From Diplodia intermedia (taxonomy: Eukaryota; Ascomycota; Dothideomycetes; Botryosphaeriales; Botryosphaeriaceae): 64,000 bases of DNA. The stretch covers positions 62,001 through 126,000 of the forward strand of contig JAKEKT010000093.1 in NCBI GenBank assembly GCA_021495925.1, in the 5' to 3' direction. A program made the position numbers and the translations under genes. Below are positions 46,883 to 58,676 of this stretch, piece after piece. The number at the start of each line of letters is the position of its first letter. Position 1 is the stretch's first letter. The notes beneath the pieces were generated by a model that saw only the letters and a program-made list of their open reading frames with translations, was not told where the DNA came from and did no database searches.

Positions 46883-47690
46883 CTACTCCGCATCCAGTGG
46901 CTTCTGGCCATAGACAACGTACCTGTACTCCTGTAAACAACACATCGCCGTCATCTCTCTCAGTGGCCAGCACTCACATATCGTGCTGAGAATGGATGGA
47001 GCGGTCCTTAACTCCTTCTTGAGGTGCGCGACATGCACCTCCACCTCCTCTTTCTTCCACCTCCTCGTGCCCGTCAACAGGAAAAAGAAAGAAAGAAATA
47101 AACCCACCAAAACGCCATCCTTGGCCCACGGCCCGATGGGGAACGGGAAGCGCTCGTCCCGCACGGCGGCGAAGGCCGGCGTCGCGCGCACCCACGCGGC
47201 CAGCTTGGAGCCCGGTTCGGGCTCGACGCCGAGGGGGCGCGCATGCCGGCGGCCGACTCGCGCAGGTAGCGGGCGAGGTACGACGAGCCGCTGCGCTCGT
47301 CGAGCGAGCCGTCGGTCGAGTAGACGCGCATATATGTCGAATTCCTGGACGTTGGGGGAGATGGGCGCGAGGTGCAACTTGCCTCCGATGCGGATGGTTA
47401 TCATGTGGTGGCACAAGTCCAGACAGTCATTCTTTTCTTACGTCTTGCGGTTAGAACGCTTTATACCTGCTGGATTGAATGTATCAAACCTCGTCGTTCG
47501 AGGCAAAGTAAGCTTAGACAGTTGTATCAGCAACATACTCTCGCCTCGCTTTCCCTCTCCGGCAAAACATACTCCCCTTCTTGTAGCTATGATACCGGCG
47601 CCCATTCTCGTACTCGTAATCGGTGATAGAAGAGCTTAGAGAAGACGTGCTCGGCCTTGGTCATCACTATCAGAAACCATTGATAGAGCT
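46883..47690 (-). pseudogene. broken TAM-type SAM-dependent methyltransferase
   Basis: Reading in three minus-strand phases recovers blocks of the fungal TAM/LaeA-like methyltransferase family in order. N-terminal: SITDYEYENGRRYHSYK (about 47590-47630), then EYVLPERES after a frameshift, a probable intron (donor GTATGT), LDLCHHMIT and GGKLHLAPISPNVQ (about 47350-47415). The next residues are EFDIYAR, which normally lie after the Rossmann core, so the SAM-binding part (the DVGTGTG motif and about 120 residues) is missing. Then come VYSTDGSLDERSGSSYLARY in another phase, LGVEPEPGSKLAAWVRAT and FPIGPWAKD back in the first, WKKEEVEVHVAHLKKEL, a shift, RSIHS, a probable intron, and EYRYVVYGQKP with a TAG stop at 46883. 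At least three frameshifts and two deletions. Cannot bind SAM. Confidence 0.75.
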
Positions 47691-49166
47691 TGTCTTCATG
47701 ACTAAGGGGTAGATGGCTTGTAAGTCCGAGGACCGAGGGACGCACAGATCACTCTCGGAAGTGGATTCCTCCCCATCGACCACCTAGTCGCTGTCAGGAA
47801 GATACGGCACTCGGCCGCACTTTGGCTGGTGTTTGTGTGATCATACCTCGTCTGCCTCGATCTGCTGAGGTTGAGGATCCTCGGTGGATGGACACATGGC
47901 TTGAGATCCAGCCGGTACGCAAAGACCTGCAGCAGACGGAACGAAAAGCGATACACGACATTTGCCGCGTAGGCATTGTGCAACTGCACATTTTATCCCA
48001 CATCCCTTTCTCTGCTGTGCCGCAGCCGCTTTGCTGGCAGCTGCGGGTCCGATTAGGGGTGGCCGACCTTTATGGCAAGCAGCCTCGCGGATCGTTGCCC
48101 GGCACTGCCTTCTAGATCCATCTTCTCGAGCAAGCGGGGTCTTCTCTCCAGCGACGCGGTGACGACGTGATACGGCCTGCAACCACGAGTCAAGCCGGTT
48201 GAAGCATGAGAATCTTTCGCGTGCGATGGATAACAGCGGTGGTCCGGTGGTGTTCCACTCTTCAGCCATTGTACATACATACCGCGCAAGCTGTTATTTC
48301 CGGCGGTAGCCTGATCGGGCGTTTCCCACCAGCGTACGTCAACCAATGTTTCACCCTCAAACCCCTCGTCACGAACTGTGGGCGCCAAACCCACATGTTG
48401 CACGGCTCGGGGCCACGGGTACTTCAGAGCAATGACATGGAGGTGGCCTGACAATTTGTTTTGCACCCCTGCTCGGGGAAAGCTCACCACCATGCCAAGT
48501 ATCGTGGGGTTGTTTGATCCGGCTCAGCGACGGGGTTTTACTACCCCGCACCTACACAATGGAGCAACACGCAACCATTTCCAAAATCCGTGCCAAGAAT
48601 GTACTGCTGTTCATCTGTCTTTGAGCTTTAGTGCTATCTGCCAGGCCGTGCAAGCCGGTCGCATGATTTGCCACATCGCACTCCACCAGCCTTCATTCCA
48701 ATCCAGCATGTGATACAGTCAAAGTCACAGACTCGGCGGTTTGATTTCGAATTTTCCATTTGTTCTCGTGAACAGCGATTCCTCTCGCGTCGCTCTAACG
48801 TAATCTTCGTGACCAACACCACTTCCGTTCCCCTTTCGACCCTGCCATCAACAAGCGACCCTGTTGATGTGGAGCGGCGTCATCACGCCACCCCACGCGT
48901 TCCCAAGTCGAAGAAAAACAAACGACCCAAAGTAAGAAAACGGAACGCAGAGGCGCCGCCGATCGCTGCTAAGCAACGACCACGGACCCCTTCGGCAGGC
49001 AAAGGAAACCAACGAACAAACAAAACCCCCAGAGCCAATATGTACAATCGCGTCATCTATGAGGTATAAAACGCATCAACAAATAAAGGGAAAACGTCGT
49101 AACAAAACTTTTCTCTTGTCTCGCGCGACAAAGCAAAAATGTTTTTCTCCATCGTCATAATCATCA
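47691..49166. other. 1.5-kb intergenic region
   Basis: Upstream of the pseudogene and downstream of the sugar transporter. Frames in 47.8-48.7 kb were read in all phases; no family signature found. Some stretches may be further gene decay. Confidence 0.35.
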
Positions 49167-50801
49167 TCATGCCAGCTCCTTCTCCTTCGCCTCCAGATCG
49201 CTGTCGTGCTCCACGCCGCCCTTGTTGTGATCGACCGCGAACTCCTGCGGCATGGCGATCGGCCGCTTCTTGGCGAAGCGGACCGTTCCGGCCACCGACG
49301 GGCTCTCGCGGAACATCATGTCCAGCTCCTCCAGGTTGCGGCCCATGGTCTCGGGGTAGAAGAAGTAGACGGTGACGGGGATGCAGGCGGCGATGGTGGC
49401 GTAGACGATGTAGTAGCGCCACGCGATGTTGGCGAGCGCGACGGGCGTGACCATGACGACGACGAAGTTCCTATAGGAAAATGCCAGTTAGTTTTTGATC
49501 CTTGCTATGCGTGAAGTGTGTGTAACGTACCAGAGCCAGTGGTTGGCGGTGGAAATGGAGGACATGGCGACACGGAGGCGCAGGGGCGCGACTTCTGTGC
49601 AGTACAGGAAGTTGGCACCGAGGAAGCCGATGGGGACGAAGAAGTTGAAGAGGTAGATGAAGCAGCCGGCGGCAATCTGGGCGCCGTGGTTGTCCGTCAT
49701 CGAGGTGGTGATAGCGAGAGCGATCATGCAAAGCGACATGCCGGCACCGCTGAAGATGAAGACGGCACGGCGGCCGAAGCGGTCAATGGTGAAGAAAGCG
49801 ACGAAGGAAGACAGGAACTTCCAGGTCAGCGCGCCGCCGGACAGGACACGCGAAAGCTCAGGGCTCATGCCGAGGTTCTGCTGGAAGAGGATGCTGGTGT
49901 AGACGGAGATGAGGTTGGAGCCCGACATCTGCTGGAAGAACTGGAGCAGAATGCAAATGGCGAAGCGATACAGAAGCTTGTCTTCGCCCATCTTGAGCAT
50001 GTCCTTCAGCGAGGCGCCGCTGTTGGACGTCTCCTCGAGCGAAAGCTCAATGCCTGCCAGTTCAGCCTGAACTTCGATCGAGTCTCCGTCGAAGCCGCGG
50101 AAGAGAGCAATGGCGGCGCGAGCCTCCTCGTTGCGAGCCTTGCGAACGAGCCATCTGGGAGATTCGGGGAAGAGGTAGACGGACGCCATCAGAATAAGCG
50201 AGAAGATAATGGCGATGGCAAGCGGGGGGCGCCAGGTAACCTGGCCTTCGGGCAACTCGAAGAAACCAAGGTCGATCCACGACTCGAGCACGTAACCAAC
50301 GCAGATGAAGAGACCGTCGAGGACGACGTGCTGGCCTCTGTTCTTCGCGCCGGATGTTTCGCTCTGCCACACAGGCACAGTGGCACTGAGCTGGCCGACG
50401 CCGAGCCCGACAATGATGCGGCCGACAATGAAGTGCGGCAGGCCATAGGCGGAGCATTCCAACACTTCACCGATCAGAGTGCAGATGGCGCCGGCCATGA
50501 CCACGGCGCGGCGGCCATACTTGTCGCCGGTGTAGGAGCACGAGAGAGAGCCGAAGAGGGCGCCGATGACGAAGGTGGCGACGACCAAGCCTTGGATGGT
50601 CGAGTTGTGGCTCTTCTCGGCGCCCTCGGTGTTGACAGTGTCGATTTCCGGGAAGGTCTTCACCCAGTCCTTCTCGGTGAGGAGGCCACCGAGACCGGCC
50701 TGGTTGTAGCCAAAGAGGATGAAGGAGGGGGCGACGATCAGAGCAAGCTGGAGCCGCTCGAGGGCGTGGCCGGTGCAGCCGAAGAGACCAGTGGCACTCA
50801 T
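49167..50801 (-). CDS. MFS sugar transporter (sugar porter family)
   Basis: Two exons, 49531..50801 and 49167..49470, with a 60-bp intron (donor GTACGT, acceptor CTATAG), encode 524 residues. The frame is open far upstream, but the first ATG that precedes conserved sequence is at 50801 (MSATGLFGCTG). Twelve hydrophobic segments. Sugar porter signatures: GYNQAGLGGLL in helix 1, GDKYGRRAVV (loop 2-3), RIIVGLGVG, a PESPRWLVRK motif after helix 6, QQMSGSNLISVYTS in helix 7, DRFGRRAVF (loop 8-9) and PETMGRNLEELD after helix 12. The last exon carries helices 11-12 and the tail. Likely a plasma membrane proton/hexose or related symporter; the exact sugar cannot be read from sequence. A TATAAAA lies about 85 bp upstream of the ATG, pointing to a regulated promoter. 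Confidence 0.95.
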
Positions 50802-50882
50802 TGTGGAAGGCTGAGGAGGGAATTGGCAGTAGGGACGAGGGGAGGCGCAGACAGGGAGCCTGCCTGGGCCGGAGGACGCAGA

Positions 50883-50889
50883 TTTTATA
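50883..50889 (-). promoter_or_regulatory. TATA box of sugar transporter
   Basis: Minus strand TATAAAA, about 85 bp upstream of the ATG at 50801. Confidence 0.6.
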
Positions 50890-53800
50890 GCATGGTTGGC
50901 GGCTCCCAAAAAAGAGAGCTCAGTCTGTTGGGCCCCACAGTCTGGGGAGGTGTGCCGGATGACAGTGGTGGCCAACACGGGCCTCACGGGAGGATGGCCG
51001 GATCGATAACGCTATCTGGCGTCTGCAGGTGCGCGAGAGCAAGCAGGCTGGCAGCTCAGACCGTCACCCGTGTCGGCGCTGGTGGTGCGGCAGTCGGGAC
51101 CGGCGGTGGCTTTTCGGGGGTGGCGGCCCCCTGTCATGTATGGGAAATCGGCTGGGCGCTGCAAGCAATGGGATCCGCTCGTGGAGTGAAAAAATCGGGC
51201 CGGGCCCAGCAGCGCATGCCAAGCTCGCACAAGCCGGTTAAGCTCAGGACGATTGCGGACAAGCCTCTGCAGCGCGCCAACGGCTGGGCCCCGATTATTA
51301 ATAAATGCCGACGCACCACCTGTGCCGGTATCGCCATGTGTGGTGAGAATGACTCCCGACTTCACCGCGGCCCGAAGCCGGTTCCTGCGCAGCTGCGACG
51401 GGCCCTGCGGCGGCGCGGCGCTGCGGGCGGGAAGCCTTCCCCAAACGAGGGCGCGGCAGATCCTGAGTAAAAGAAAGACGTCAAGGGCGCGGCGAGGTGG
51501 AAGTTCCCAGCGGTCGGCCTGGGTGACACGGCGGCGATCTCCACAGCGGCTCGTGTCATTGGATGCCTTGACGGCGTTGCATCCATGATCTCTGAAGATG
51601 TCCCGTGGGGGTTGAATCGCCGGCTAGCGCGCTCCACCGGGCGTTTTGCGAGCAAGAGCCTGTGCTGCCGCAAAGGGTGCGCGACCCGGGCACGCGACGA
51701 AAACGCAACGAAAACGATCCGGAGAAGCCAGGCTTTCCCACGGGGTAGCGTGCGGAGAGGAGATGGCGGAGGCGCACACGGGGCGAGATCGCGGAGAGAC
51801 GGGCGCAGCGAGTGCAATGCCTTCAATTTCGAGCCAGACCGCGGCCGCAGGCTGCCAGCGAGCGCCGTCGGCCAGCGGTGCCCACGCAGCCGTCTCGGGG
51901 CCGCGCAGGCTATCGGCCGACGAAGGACCCACGACTCTGGCGCCCCTCCCTCGTGCTCCAAGCTCCAAGCTCAAGCGCAAGCGCAGGCGACTGGAGGCAG
52001 TCACGGCCATGTCGTCAGTCACCGGGCAGCCCAACGACACCGCCTCGCACCCACATCCCTGCATCGCGAACCCTTCGCTGCGCCTTGGCACCCTCGGGCG
52101 CGAGCGCCATGCTCGTACGTCGGCTGTCCGCCCATCTGCCGGCCGCGGCTTCGCCAGCGCCCGACGCCGCGCTATCCATTACCCGTTCTTTTTTGTGGCG
52201 GCTCGCGGCTGGCGGCTATCGCAGGGCCTGCTGGTTTGGGATTGCGTCTCCTGCACGCCTGAGCCGCGTGGGCTGTTCTGCCGCCTTCCACGCATGCGTC
52301 AAGGGGACGACACCGCAGGCAATCGGCGCGTGAATCTATACGCAACAGGTGCACCGCCAAAATAATGTCTCAGTCGGCGCTGGACAATAATGCCTCGCTG
52401 CACGTACGCGTCCGCCTGAGGTTCCCTCTGCCCGGCTCGGCTCGCGTTTCTGCTGTCCACCAGCATGCTATTCCGCCCGCAGCAAGCGCTGCAGCTGATG
52501 CAGCGGCCAGGAGGGTCTGCGGGTCAGCGTGCGCTCCCAAAGTAATACTCATGCACAGGGCCCAGTCTTGTCTCCATCAGCGTGAGCCATCTTACGACGC
52601 TGCGATAGCACCATCGAATGAGACCCCCGTCATTCCTAATCCACCTGTTTCCAGCTCTCGTCGCTTTCCCTTTGCAGCAGCTCGTCGCTGGTTGGGAACG
52701 CGTCACCTCGTCGCTTGCATGCAGACGCCGAAAAGTCAATACAGCGAGCTCTGAGGTCGAGATAAGCAGCGCCCAGCATCTTCTTTCCAAGATGTGGCTG
52801 GCTGCTGGGCGTCGCGTGCCTGGCCGGCAAAACACTCCCGCAGCGCCTGCCGCCAAAGCCTCATTCGAGCCGGGCAAGGATGCCAGTCAAGATTTTTTTT
52901 CCCTTGCTCCCTGGTTGACTCACTTCGGCCCCGCCGCCTCGCAGGCCATCCTCAACTGATGTCCTTCTCTGGAGAGGTGAGTGCTTAGCCGTCGCTCTTT
53001 CCCGACGCAACTTGCCGCCACCACCGCCGGTTGCCCGATGCTGACATTCCCAGCGCCACAGCCGTCACCTACACCTGCCTCGCAGAATATATGTGGGCAG
53101 TGGATCCAATCTCCGGACGTAAAGGTGAGCCCTGAATGTGCACAACCCCGTCCAGATAATGGATTCAGCTACCCATGCAGGAAGTGTATCATCCTCGGTG
53201 AACGCTCCCCTCGGCGAGACGACGGATTCGGCAGACATGGCTTTCAGGAACATGCTGCCCAGCAACGCCTCACCTTGGCCGACTTGGCATAAGACAAATG
53301 CCGGCCCGCCGTCGTCGTTCTACGCAGCTTCCACCCCGTCTCGCCGCATAGCACGGCACGCGGACAGATCCTTCGGCTGGGCCAAGACCGACCCTGACAG
53401 AGCCCTACCGTTCACCGTTCCCGCAGCGATTATCCCCGCAACCTCCGCGTTCGAGCCGCGCACCGAACACTATCTCCGCGACACGAGATTTGGAGGGAAA
53501 GCAGGAAGACTGCTGCCGCCCGTGTTCGTGAAGCACACTACCAAACCTTCTCCGTGGAGAGCAAGGGTTGCATCCGAGGTCTACAACGCACTCCAAATCC
53601 GCAACGCATGCGCACGACGCGATCCTCCTCCGCCTCCGCTGCCGCCCCTTTTCCTTACGCCATCAATTTCCCCGCCGTGGAGAACCCACGGGGTTGAGTA
53701 CGTAAGAGGCTACACGACCCGACGGATCATGCCACCGCACCGCTGGAAAAGCATACAAATGGAAATGAACGAGGGACAGTTGGAGAAAATCGAACCCTGT

Positions 53801-55040
53801 TTGCGAAAGAAGCGGTCTCTCTGCGAGCGGCTCTTGGGGGCGAAAGATAAGTAAGGTTAAGCATTGCCAACGCCAAGAGGGCCTCGACGTGGCGTCTCTC
53901 GTGACATTTTCTCATCAATTTCCTCTTTCACCGTCTGCCTATTGCTTGGCAGTCAGCTCTTTGCTTTCTGCGTTCTCTTCGGACTTGATTCTCGCCTTGA
54001 TTGCTCGGAAACCGAATGCCTCGTCGGCGGCCAACGCCGTCGGGTTCGCTACTCGGCACTAGAAGAAATTTCAACCTTCCTTCTCATGCGGCTCGGAACT
54101 GCTGCGGCGCGGGTGCGGCGTTGGCAAATCCGAAGGGATGGTGGAGGGAAAGGGAAGAAATCGACCATGTGTACACGTCGTTCGCGCGCGCCCCCCAACT
54201 GGCGTCAGAAGCTACCGCCGGATTGGCTAGCCGGGGAAACCAGAGAGTCAGGTAGGTTACCAGCCGGGCACGCGTACAACTTCGTCACCTTCCAGCAACA
54301 CGAAAGAAACTTGGCGGGGGGAAGCGTCGTCGTCCATGTGCCATCACAATTTTCCCCGCATTGTTGACGTATGCCTCGTCTTCCACAAGATGGAGCCGCG
54401 CTCCAAACAACCTACGTGTAACAGGATCCGGGGTGTCACACGTCATGACGATCGCTCCTCCCCCTCCTTTTTCCCCCTGTCCTCGTCCGACGGGTTGCGC
54501 GGGGTTTCGCGCTCCTCTTCGCACAGATCGGCGTTTTTCTTCACCTGAGACAAGACGGGGGATCGGTCGACTGCTGCACGCCAAGGTTTTTCGTCTTCCA
54601 TGCGGGAGGAGAGAGTGGGGTGGGGGCCACGCGACCATCAACCAGCAACCCGGCGCAGGGCTACTTACTCGTGTTGGGCCAGAATATATTGGAAAAACAG
54701 GGCTACTTACTTCCGGCACGATGCGAATGCGGGAAATTCTCCGAGCGGCAGCCAAGAGAAGAAGAAAGAGAGAGAGAAAGAACGTGCACCGCCATGCTGT
54801 TTCGGGCAAAGATTTACGAACGCGCCCAGATGTGACGGTCAGCTCCTCTTCCTTTCGACGAGACATGGAGCAGTGGTAGGTGTGTCGTCACGTGGCGTCG
54901 CGTCGCCGTTCACAACGAGACCGGCGGCAATGATGAAGATGATGAGGCACGTTCGGATCTCCGAGCTTGCAGCGTGCGCGGACCGTGAGTCATCTCCGCA
55001 TACATTGACGCGCCTGATTGCGAGATTTCGCGCGTGTGAT

Positions 55041-55060
55041 GGTGGTGGTGGTGGTGGTGG
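55041..55060 (+). repeat. GGT trinucleotide run
   Basis: About seven GGT units outside any supported gene. Confidence 0.8.
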
Positions 55061-55385
55061 CGTGGTCGCGAGATCTCTCGAAACATTTCCCGGACGGCGA
55101 TGGCCATATCTCGGGCGTAGAATGTAGAGGAATTTTTGTTGTGCAAAAGCATCTAATTTTTTTTTCTATGATTCAGAGGTGTGTTTCCCAGCTGAGAAAC
55201 TTTTCTTCAAGCCATGCTTAGCAAATGAGGTGTGGCCGCCCAGACCCGAGTACTTTTATCGCCGCTCTTGAGGATGCCGTCCGTTGAAAGGTACGAAAGG
55301 GAAGCCAGATTTACGGGTGACTCGCGAGACCGTACCCATTGCCCGTCGCTCATCTGAGAAAGGAGAAGGGAAGATAAGCCAGTTG

Positions 55386-55520
55386 AAAGGAAAGAGGAAA
55401 GGAAAGAGGAAAGGAAAGAGGAAAGGAAAGAGGAAAGGAAAGAGGAAAGGAAAGAGGAAAGGAAAAGAGGAAAGGAAAAGAGGAAAGGAAAAGAGGAAAG
55501 GAAAAGAGGAAAGAAAAGAG
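55386..55520 (+). repeat. polypurine minisatellite
   Basis: Tandem units aggaaaggaaag (12 bp) in the first half and aggaaaggaaaag (13 bp) in the second, about eleven copies in total, all purine on the plus strand. A looser purine tract continues to about 55615. The array lies about 200 bp beyond the stop of the RGG-tailed gene. Confidence 0.9.
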
Positions 55521-55702
55521 AGAATAGCCGTGACCCCCGTCACTCATTCATGAGAAAAAGCGAAACAAGCAAGGGAAAAAGAAGAAAATAGAGAAAGGGA
55601 GAAAAGAAAAGACCTCTATCATCCCCGCACAGCCATCGCCATTGATTCCGTTTTGCCGTCGTCCCATCCTCGAAATCCAGTCAGTCGAGACGAGACATTG
55701 TG

Positions 55703-57043
55703 TCAGTTCCAACGGCCACCACCTCCTCCTCTACCGCCAAAACGGCCGCCACCGCCGCCGCCGCCGCCACGGAAGTTGTTGTTGTTGTTGTTCAAGTACA
55801 TGCCCGTCGCCATGTGCATCTCCAGCTCGCGCTGCAGCGCCGGCGTCCACGGCTGGCAGATGGGCGGGCCCGTGTACAGCGGGTGCTCGGTGTAGCGGTC
55901 GCGCGGCAGCGCCGCCTGGCGCGCGGTCCACTCGGCGAACGTCATGTTGGCGCGGACGACGGAGCCGTCGAGGGGGCCGAAGGTGCCGCCGTTGCCGCGG
56001 CCGGGGCGGGAGGGGAGGGAGGGGTGGTGGTGGAGCTGCGGGAACGCGTTGGTGGTGCTGGGGTTGATGATGTTGGTGTTGTTGTTGTAGCGATTGACGT
56101 GGGGGTGGTGAAAGGCTGACGACGAAGACGATGGTATGGTGGTGGAGGGGCGGGGCAGTGGTGTGTTGCTGGGGATCCAGGACGGGGTGCCGACGGTGGG
56201 GTTGGGCTGGTGTGGGTGGTGGCGGTAGCCGACGACGGGGTTGATGGGGGTGCCGGGGGGCAGTTGGGAGGAGAACGGGGAATACGGCCGCGGGCGCTGC
56301 TGTTCGGCTGGCTGAGCAATGGGCTGGGGCGTCGGCGAACGCGGATGGGTGGAGGGCATGGGGGTTGGAGTCTTGGTAGCAACGGCGTATCGAGCGAAGG
56401 CGGCCGGGACTTTGCGCATGCGGCGCGTGGACGGGGTGATCTGGTCTTGGGATTCCTGGGTGTCGCCGCTGTCGGTGTTCTTCTTGTCATTTTCGTTTTC
56501 ACTGCGGTCGTTGTTGTCAGTGTGGATATTGGGCGTGGCCTCACTTCCGGGAGAGATGTTTTGGTTGCGAAGCGAGGAGTTTGCCGGAGCTGACGGAGAC
56601 GACGGCTGGCCCTCTACAGTGGACGGCCTCCGGGGGTCTTCTGGGTTGTATGAGTAGTAACGGGCGGCTCTGAAGAGAATTAGGCAGGACAAGATAGAGA
56701 TATTTTTGCAGCACTTACGGACTGTATCCAGATTCAGGTTGACATGATCCTCATTATTGATCAACACTAGCGAAGTGAGTCAGTATCGTCGGATCTCTTG
56801 AAAGTACCAGAGGTAAGGAGGTCGCTTACCTTCAACGAGGCCATTCTCAGTGACCATCCAGACCTTGACAGTAGCGGGATTAGTCGCGAACGACACGCGG
56901 AATCCGGCGTTGACCCAGTCCTGAGCCACGGGCGGCACAAGAATGCCCCAGACGGGAAGGACAATGTCCTGCGCCGCTTCACCCGTGATGGTCGGGGCGT
57001 CGGAGGCGGACGAGTGAGCGGGAGAGCCGTTGGTGGGCGCCAT
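55703..57043 (-). CDS. glycine-rich protein with RGG-type tail
   Basis: Three exons, 56830..57043, 56719..56766 and 55703..56667, with introns of 63 and 51 bp, encode 408 residues. The 48-nt middle exon and the acceptor CAGAG before PARYYSYNPEDP were chosen because they alone keep the frame. The N-terminal 85 residues look folded (IVLPVWGILVPPVAQDW, FATNPATVKVWMVTENG). The middle is disordered, with many Ser, Pro and Asn. Near the C-terminus is a second ordered part (MTFAEWTARQAALPRDRYTE), then an Asn run and a glycine/arginine tail (RGGGGG and GRFGGRGG). RGG tails usually bind RNA. No named domain recognised, so function is open. Confidence 0.72.
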
Positions 57044-58155
57044 TGCACTGGGTAGGGTTGACGGAAAGAGGAGGAAGTGGAAGGATGAAGCTGAAGGAAT
57101 GGAGCGGCGGAAGAGAGAAAGGTATCTTATAGTGACGGTTGCCACGTGATAGGTCCCTGGCGGGTGCTGCATATGCTGAGCTTGGCAGGAACGCGGTGGA
57201 TGCGTGGTGAGCTGAAGGAAAGTGAGAAATGGATGTTTGTATGCTGGAGGAAGCTTCACTCGCTCCAAACTGCCTCACTTCAACACAGCCATTCGCGCGA
57301 ACATGATTGTCATCCAAACGCTTGATACATAGCAAGAAATTTCGTCAGATATGCCGTGTTTGCTCAAATTCAACAGGATTGCTATCATGTTTCCTCGTAT
57401 CATTTTCCGTAGAGCAGCTCTATTTTCGTTTAGCAGCTTCCGCATTCTACGCCCGCTTCGGCGCAACCCATAAACACCTTGTTTCATTCCGATCCATGTC
57501 GCTATCAGATCCTGCGTCGTGGCTGCCGGTGGCCTTCTGCACTGCGCCAGCGTCGTTGATCTTGTTCGTAGATAGGGTCAATCGAAATCTCTGGCTTTGA
57601 CTCTTCGTCTCAGCTGCATCACCACAACCTGACATATGCTAGACTGCATAGGACCGATAGCTGACACAGCTCAGCATTGTAGTCGCTGCCACTCGATGGC
57701 ATTATTCTGAAGCGTAGGGCGGGCAAGCGGCGGCGGTGGACGGTGAAGTTCTCGCAAAGGCTCCCGTCCGCTGGACAATGACGTAAATCTCCGAACCATC
57801 ATTCCGCCTGAATCTTGCTTGGTCGCATACTCTCTCTCATTGTTCCAGCTTGCTTTCCAACAATCTTCACGGAGATGGTCACGTTACCTCATGAACTGTA
57901 CGACAACAAGGCAGACAAAGGCCAGTGAGAAACATCATGCGCAAAGACGGGGCTGTGGCTCTGAGAAGTTGTATTGAGCAGCTATAGAGCTCTACAAGCC
58001 CTGACTCGGTGTATTAACCGCTCGCATCCGCCAGCTTTTCCTATCCCGCTTTTCCGTAGGTGTCAGAAAGCTCTTGGTCGGCCGTGCCTCCAGGTCTGCG
58101 CAACCGGTAAGATTGGTTCCGTCCGGTGGGTGCTTAGGGAGAGACTCACAATGAG
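57044..58155. other. intergenic
   Basis: Promoter of the RGG-tailed gene and about 800 bp of mixed composition up to the small peptide gene. Only short frames; nothing recognised. Confidence 0.4.
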
Positions 58156-58323
58156 CTAGACGACGTTCGGATAACGTAACGCGATGATGGACTTGGCCGT
58201 GGCGTTCTTCCTGGACGTGATGGCGGACCTGACGAGGGCGAACATGATGAAAGCAACGTGGGCGGCAATGAGAGCCAAGAGCGCGGCTGCGATGGAGAGA
58301 GGAAACGCGGTTGAGAACTTCAT
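58156..58323 (-). CDS. possible 55-residue membrane peptide
   Basis: ATG at 58323 in context GCGCCATGA opens a 55-codon frame. It has a lysine near the start, a hydrophobic stretch of about 27 residues (SIAAALLALIAAHVAFIMF) and a short basic tail. A TATATA lies about 105 bp upstream with an AT-richer leader between, which supports a real transcript. It could be a membrane peptide or a secreted one with a signal sequence and a very short mature part. No family recognised. Confidence 0.4.
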   Translation of the reverse strand: MKFSTAFPLSIAAALLALIAAHVAFIMFALVRSAITSRKNATAKSIIALRYPNVV

Positions 58324-58428
58324 GGCGCTTGCGGCGGTGATGTTAGTGGGTCGGCCAAAATGGCAAGATCTTGTAGGTACCAAGGTGTTGCAATATACGC
58401 AGAATAGCTTAGTCAGCGAGGAGCAGGG

Positions 58429-58434
58429 TATATA
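58429..58434 (-). promoter_or_regulatory. TATA box before the small peptide gene
   Basis: TATATA, about 105 bp upstream of the ATG at 58323; it is palindromic, so it could serve the divergent gene at 58677 too. Confidence 0.4.
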
Positions 58435-58676
58435 GGCGGGTCCCGGGTCACCTCCCCTCCGCTCCTCATGCCAAGACAACAACCTCTCACCAAACACCCC
58501 AAATTCCAACACAAGGGAAGCGGGTGGCGAGGCTGCGCCGCTTCCTGCCCCGCGCCAGCTTTTGGAAGGCGCGACTGACATTGCGACACTCGCCACCTAC
58601 CTGTCCCACATCAATTTTGCGCCGCTTCCACCACACTCCAACTTCTCTTTCATTTTGCAACCCTTTGACTGCACTC

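Larger units (their letters stand above)
50890..55702. other. 4.8-kb gene-poor, GC-rich region
   Basis: Between the sugar transporter and the RGG-tailed gene. From 51 to 53.9 kb long frames overlap in several phases (for example 51646-52365, 53138-53854), but most start with GTG or CTG, overlap each other and lack family motifs, as expected from high GC alone. From 54.9 kb on the sequence holds a GGT run and a long polypurine minisatellite. No gene is supported; a species-specific gene cannot be excluded. Confidence 0.4.

Noticed and set aside
51646..52365. 239-codon frame, with others overlapping at 51362-51961 and 51812-52333
   Set aside because: Several phases on both strands are open at once because of high GC; no start context or conserved motif singles one out.
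53138..53854. 238-codon plus-strand frame
   Set aside because: Opens with GTG, no domain, composition like surrounding non-coding DNA. Kept as possible but unsupported.
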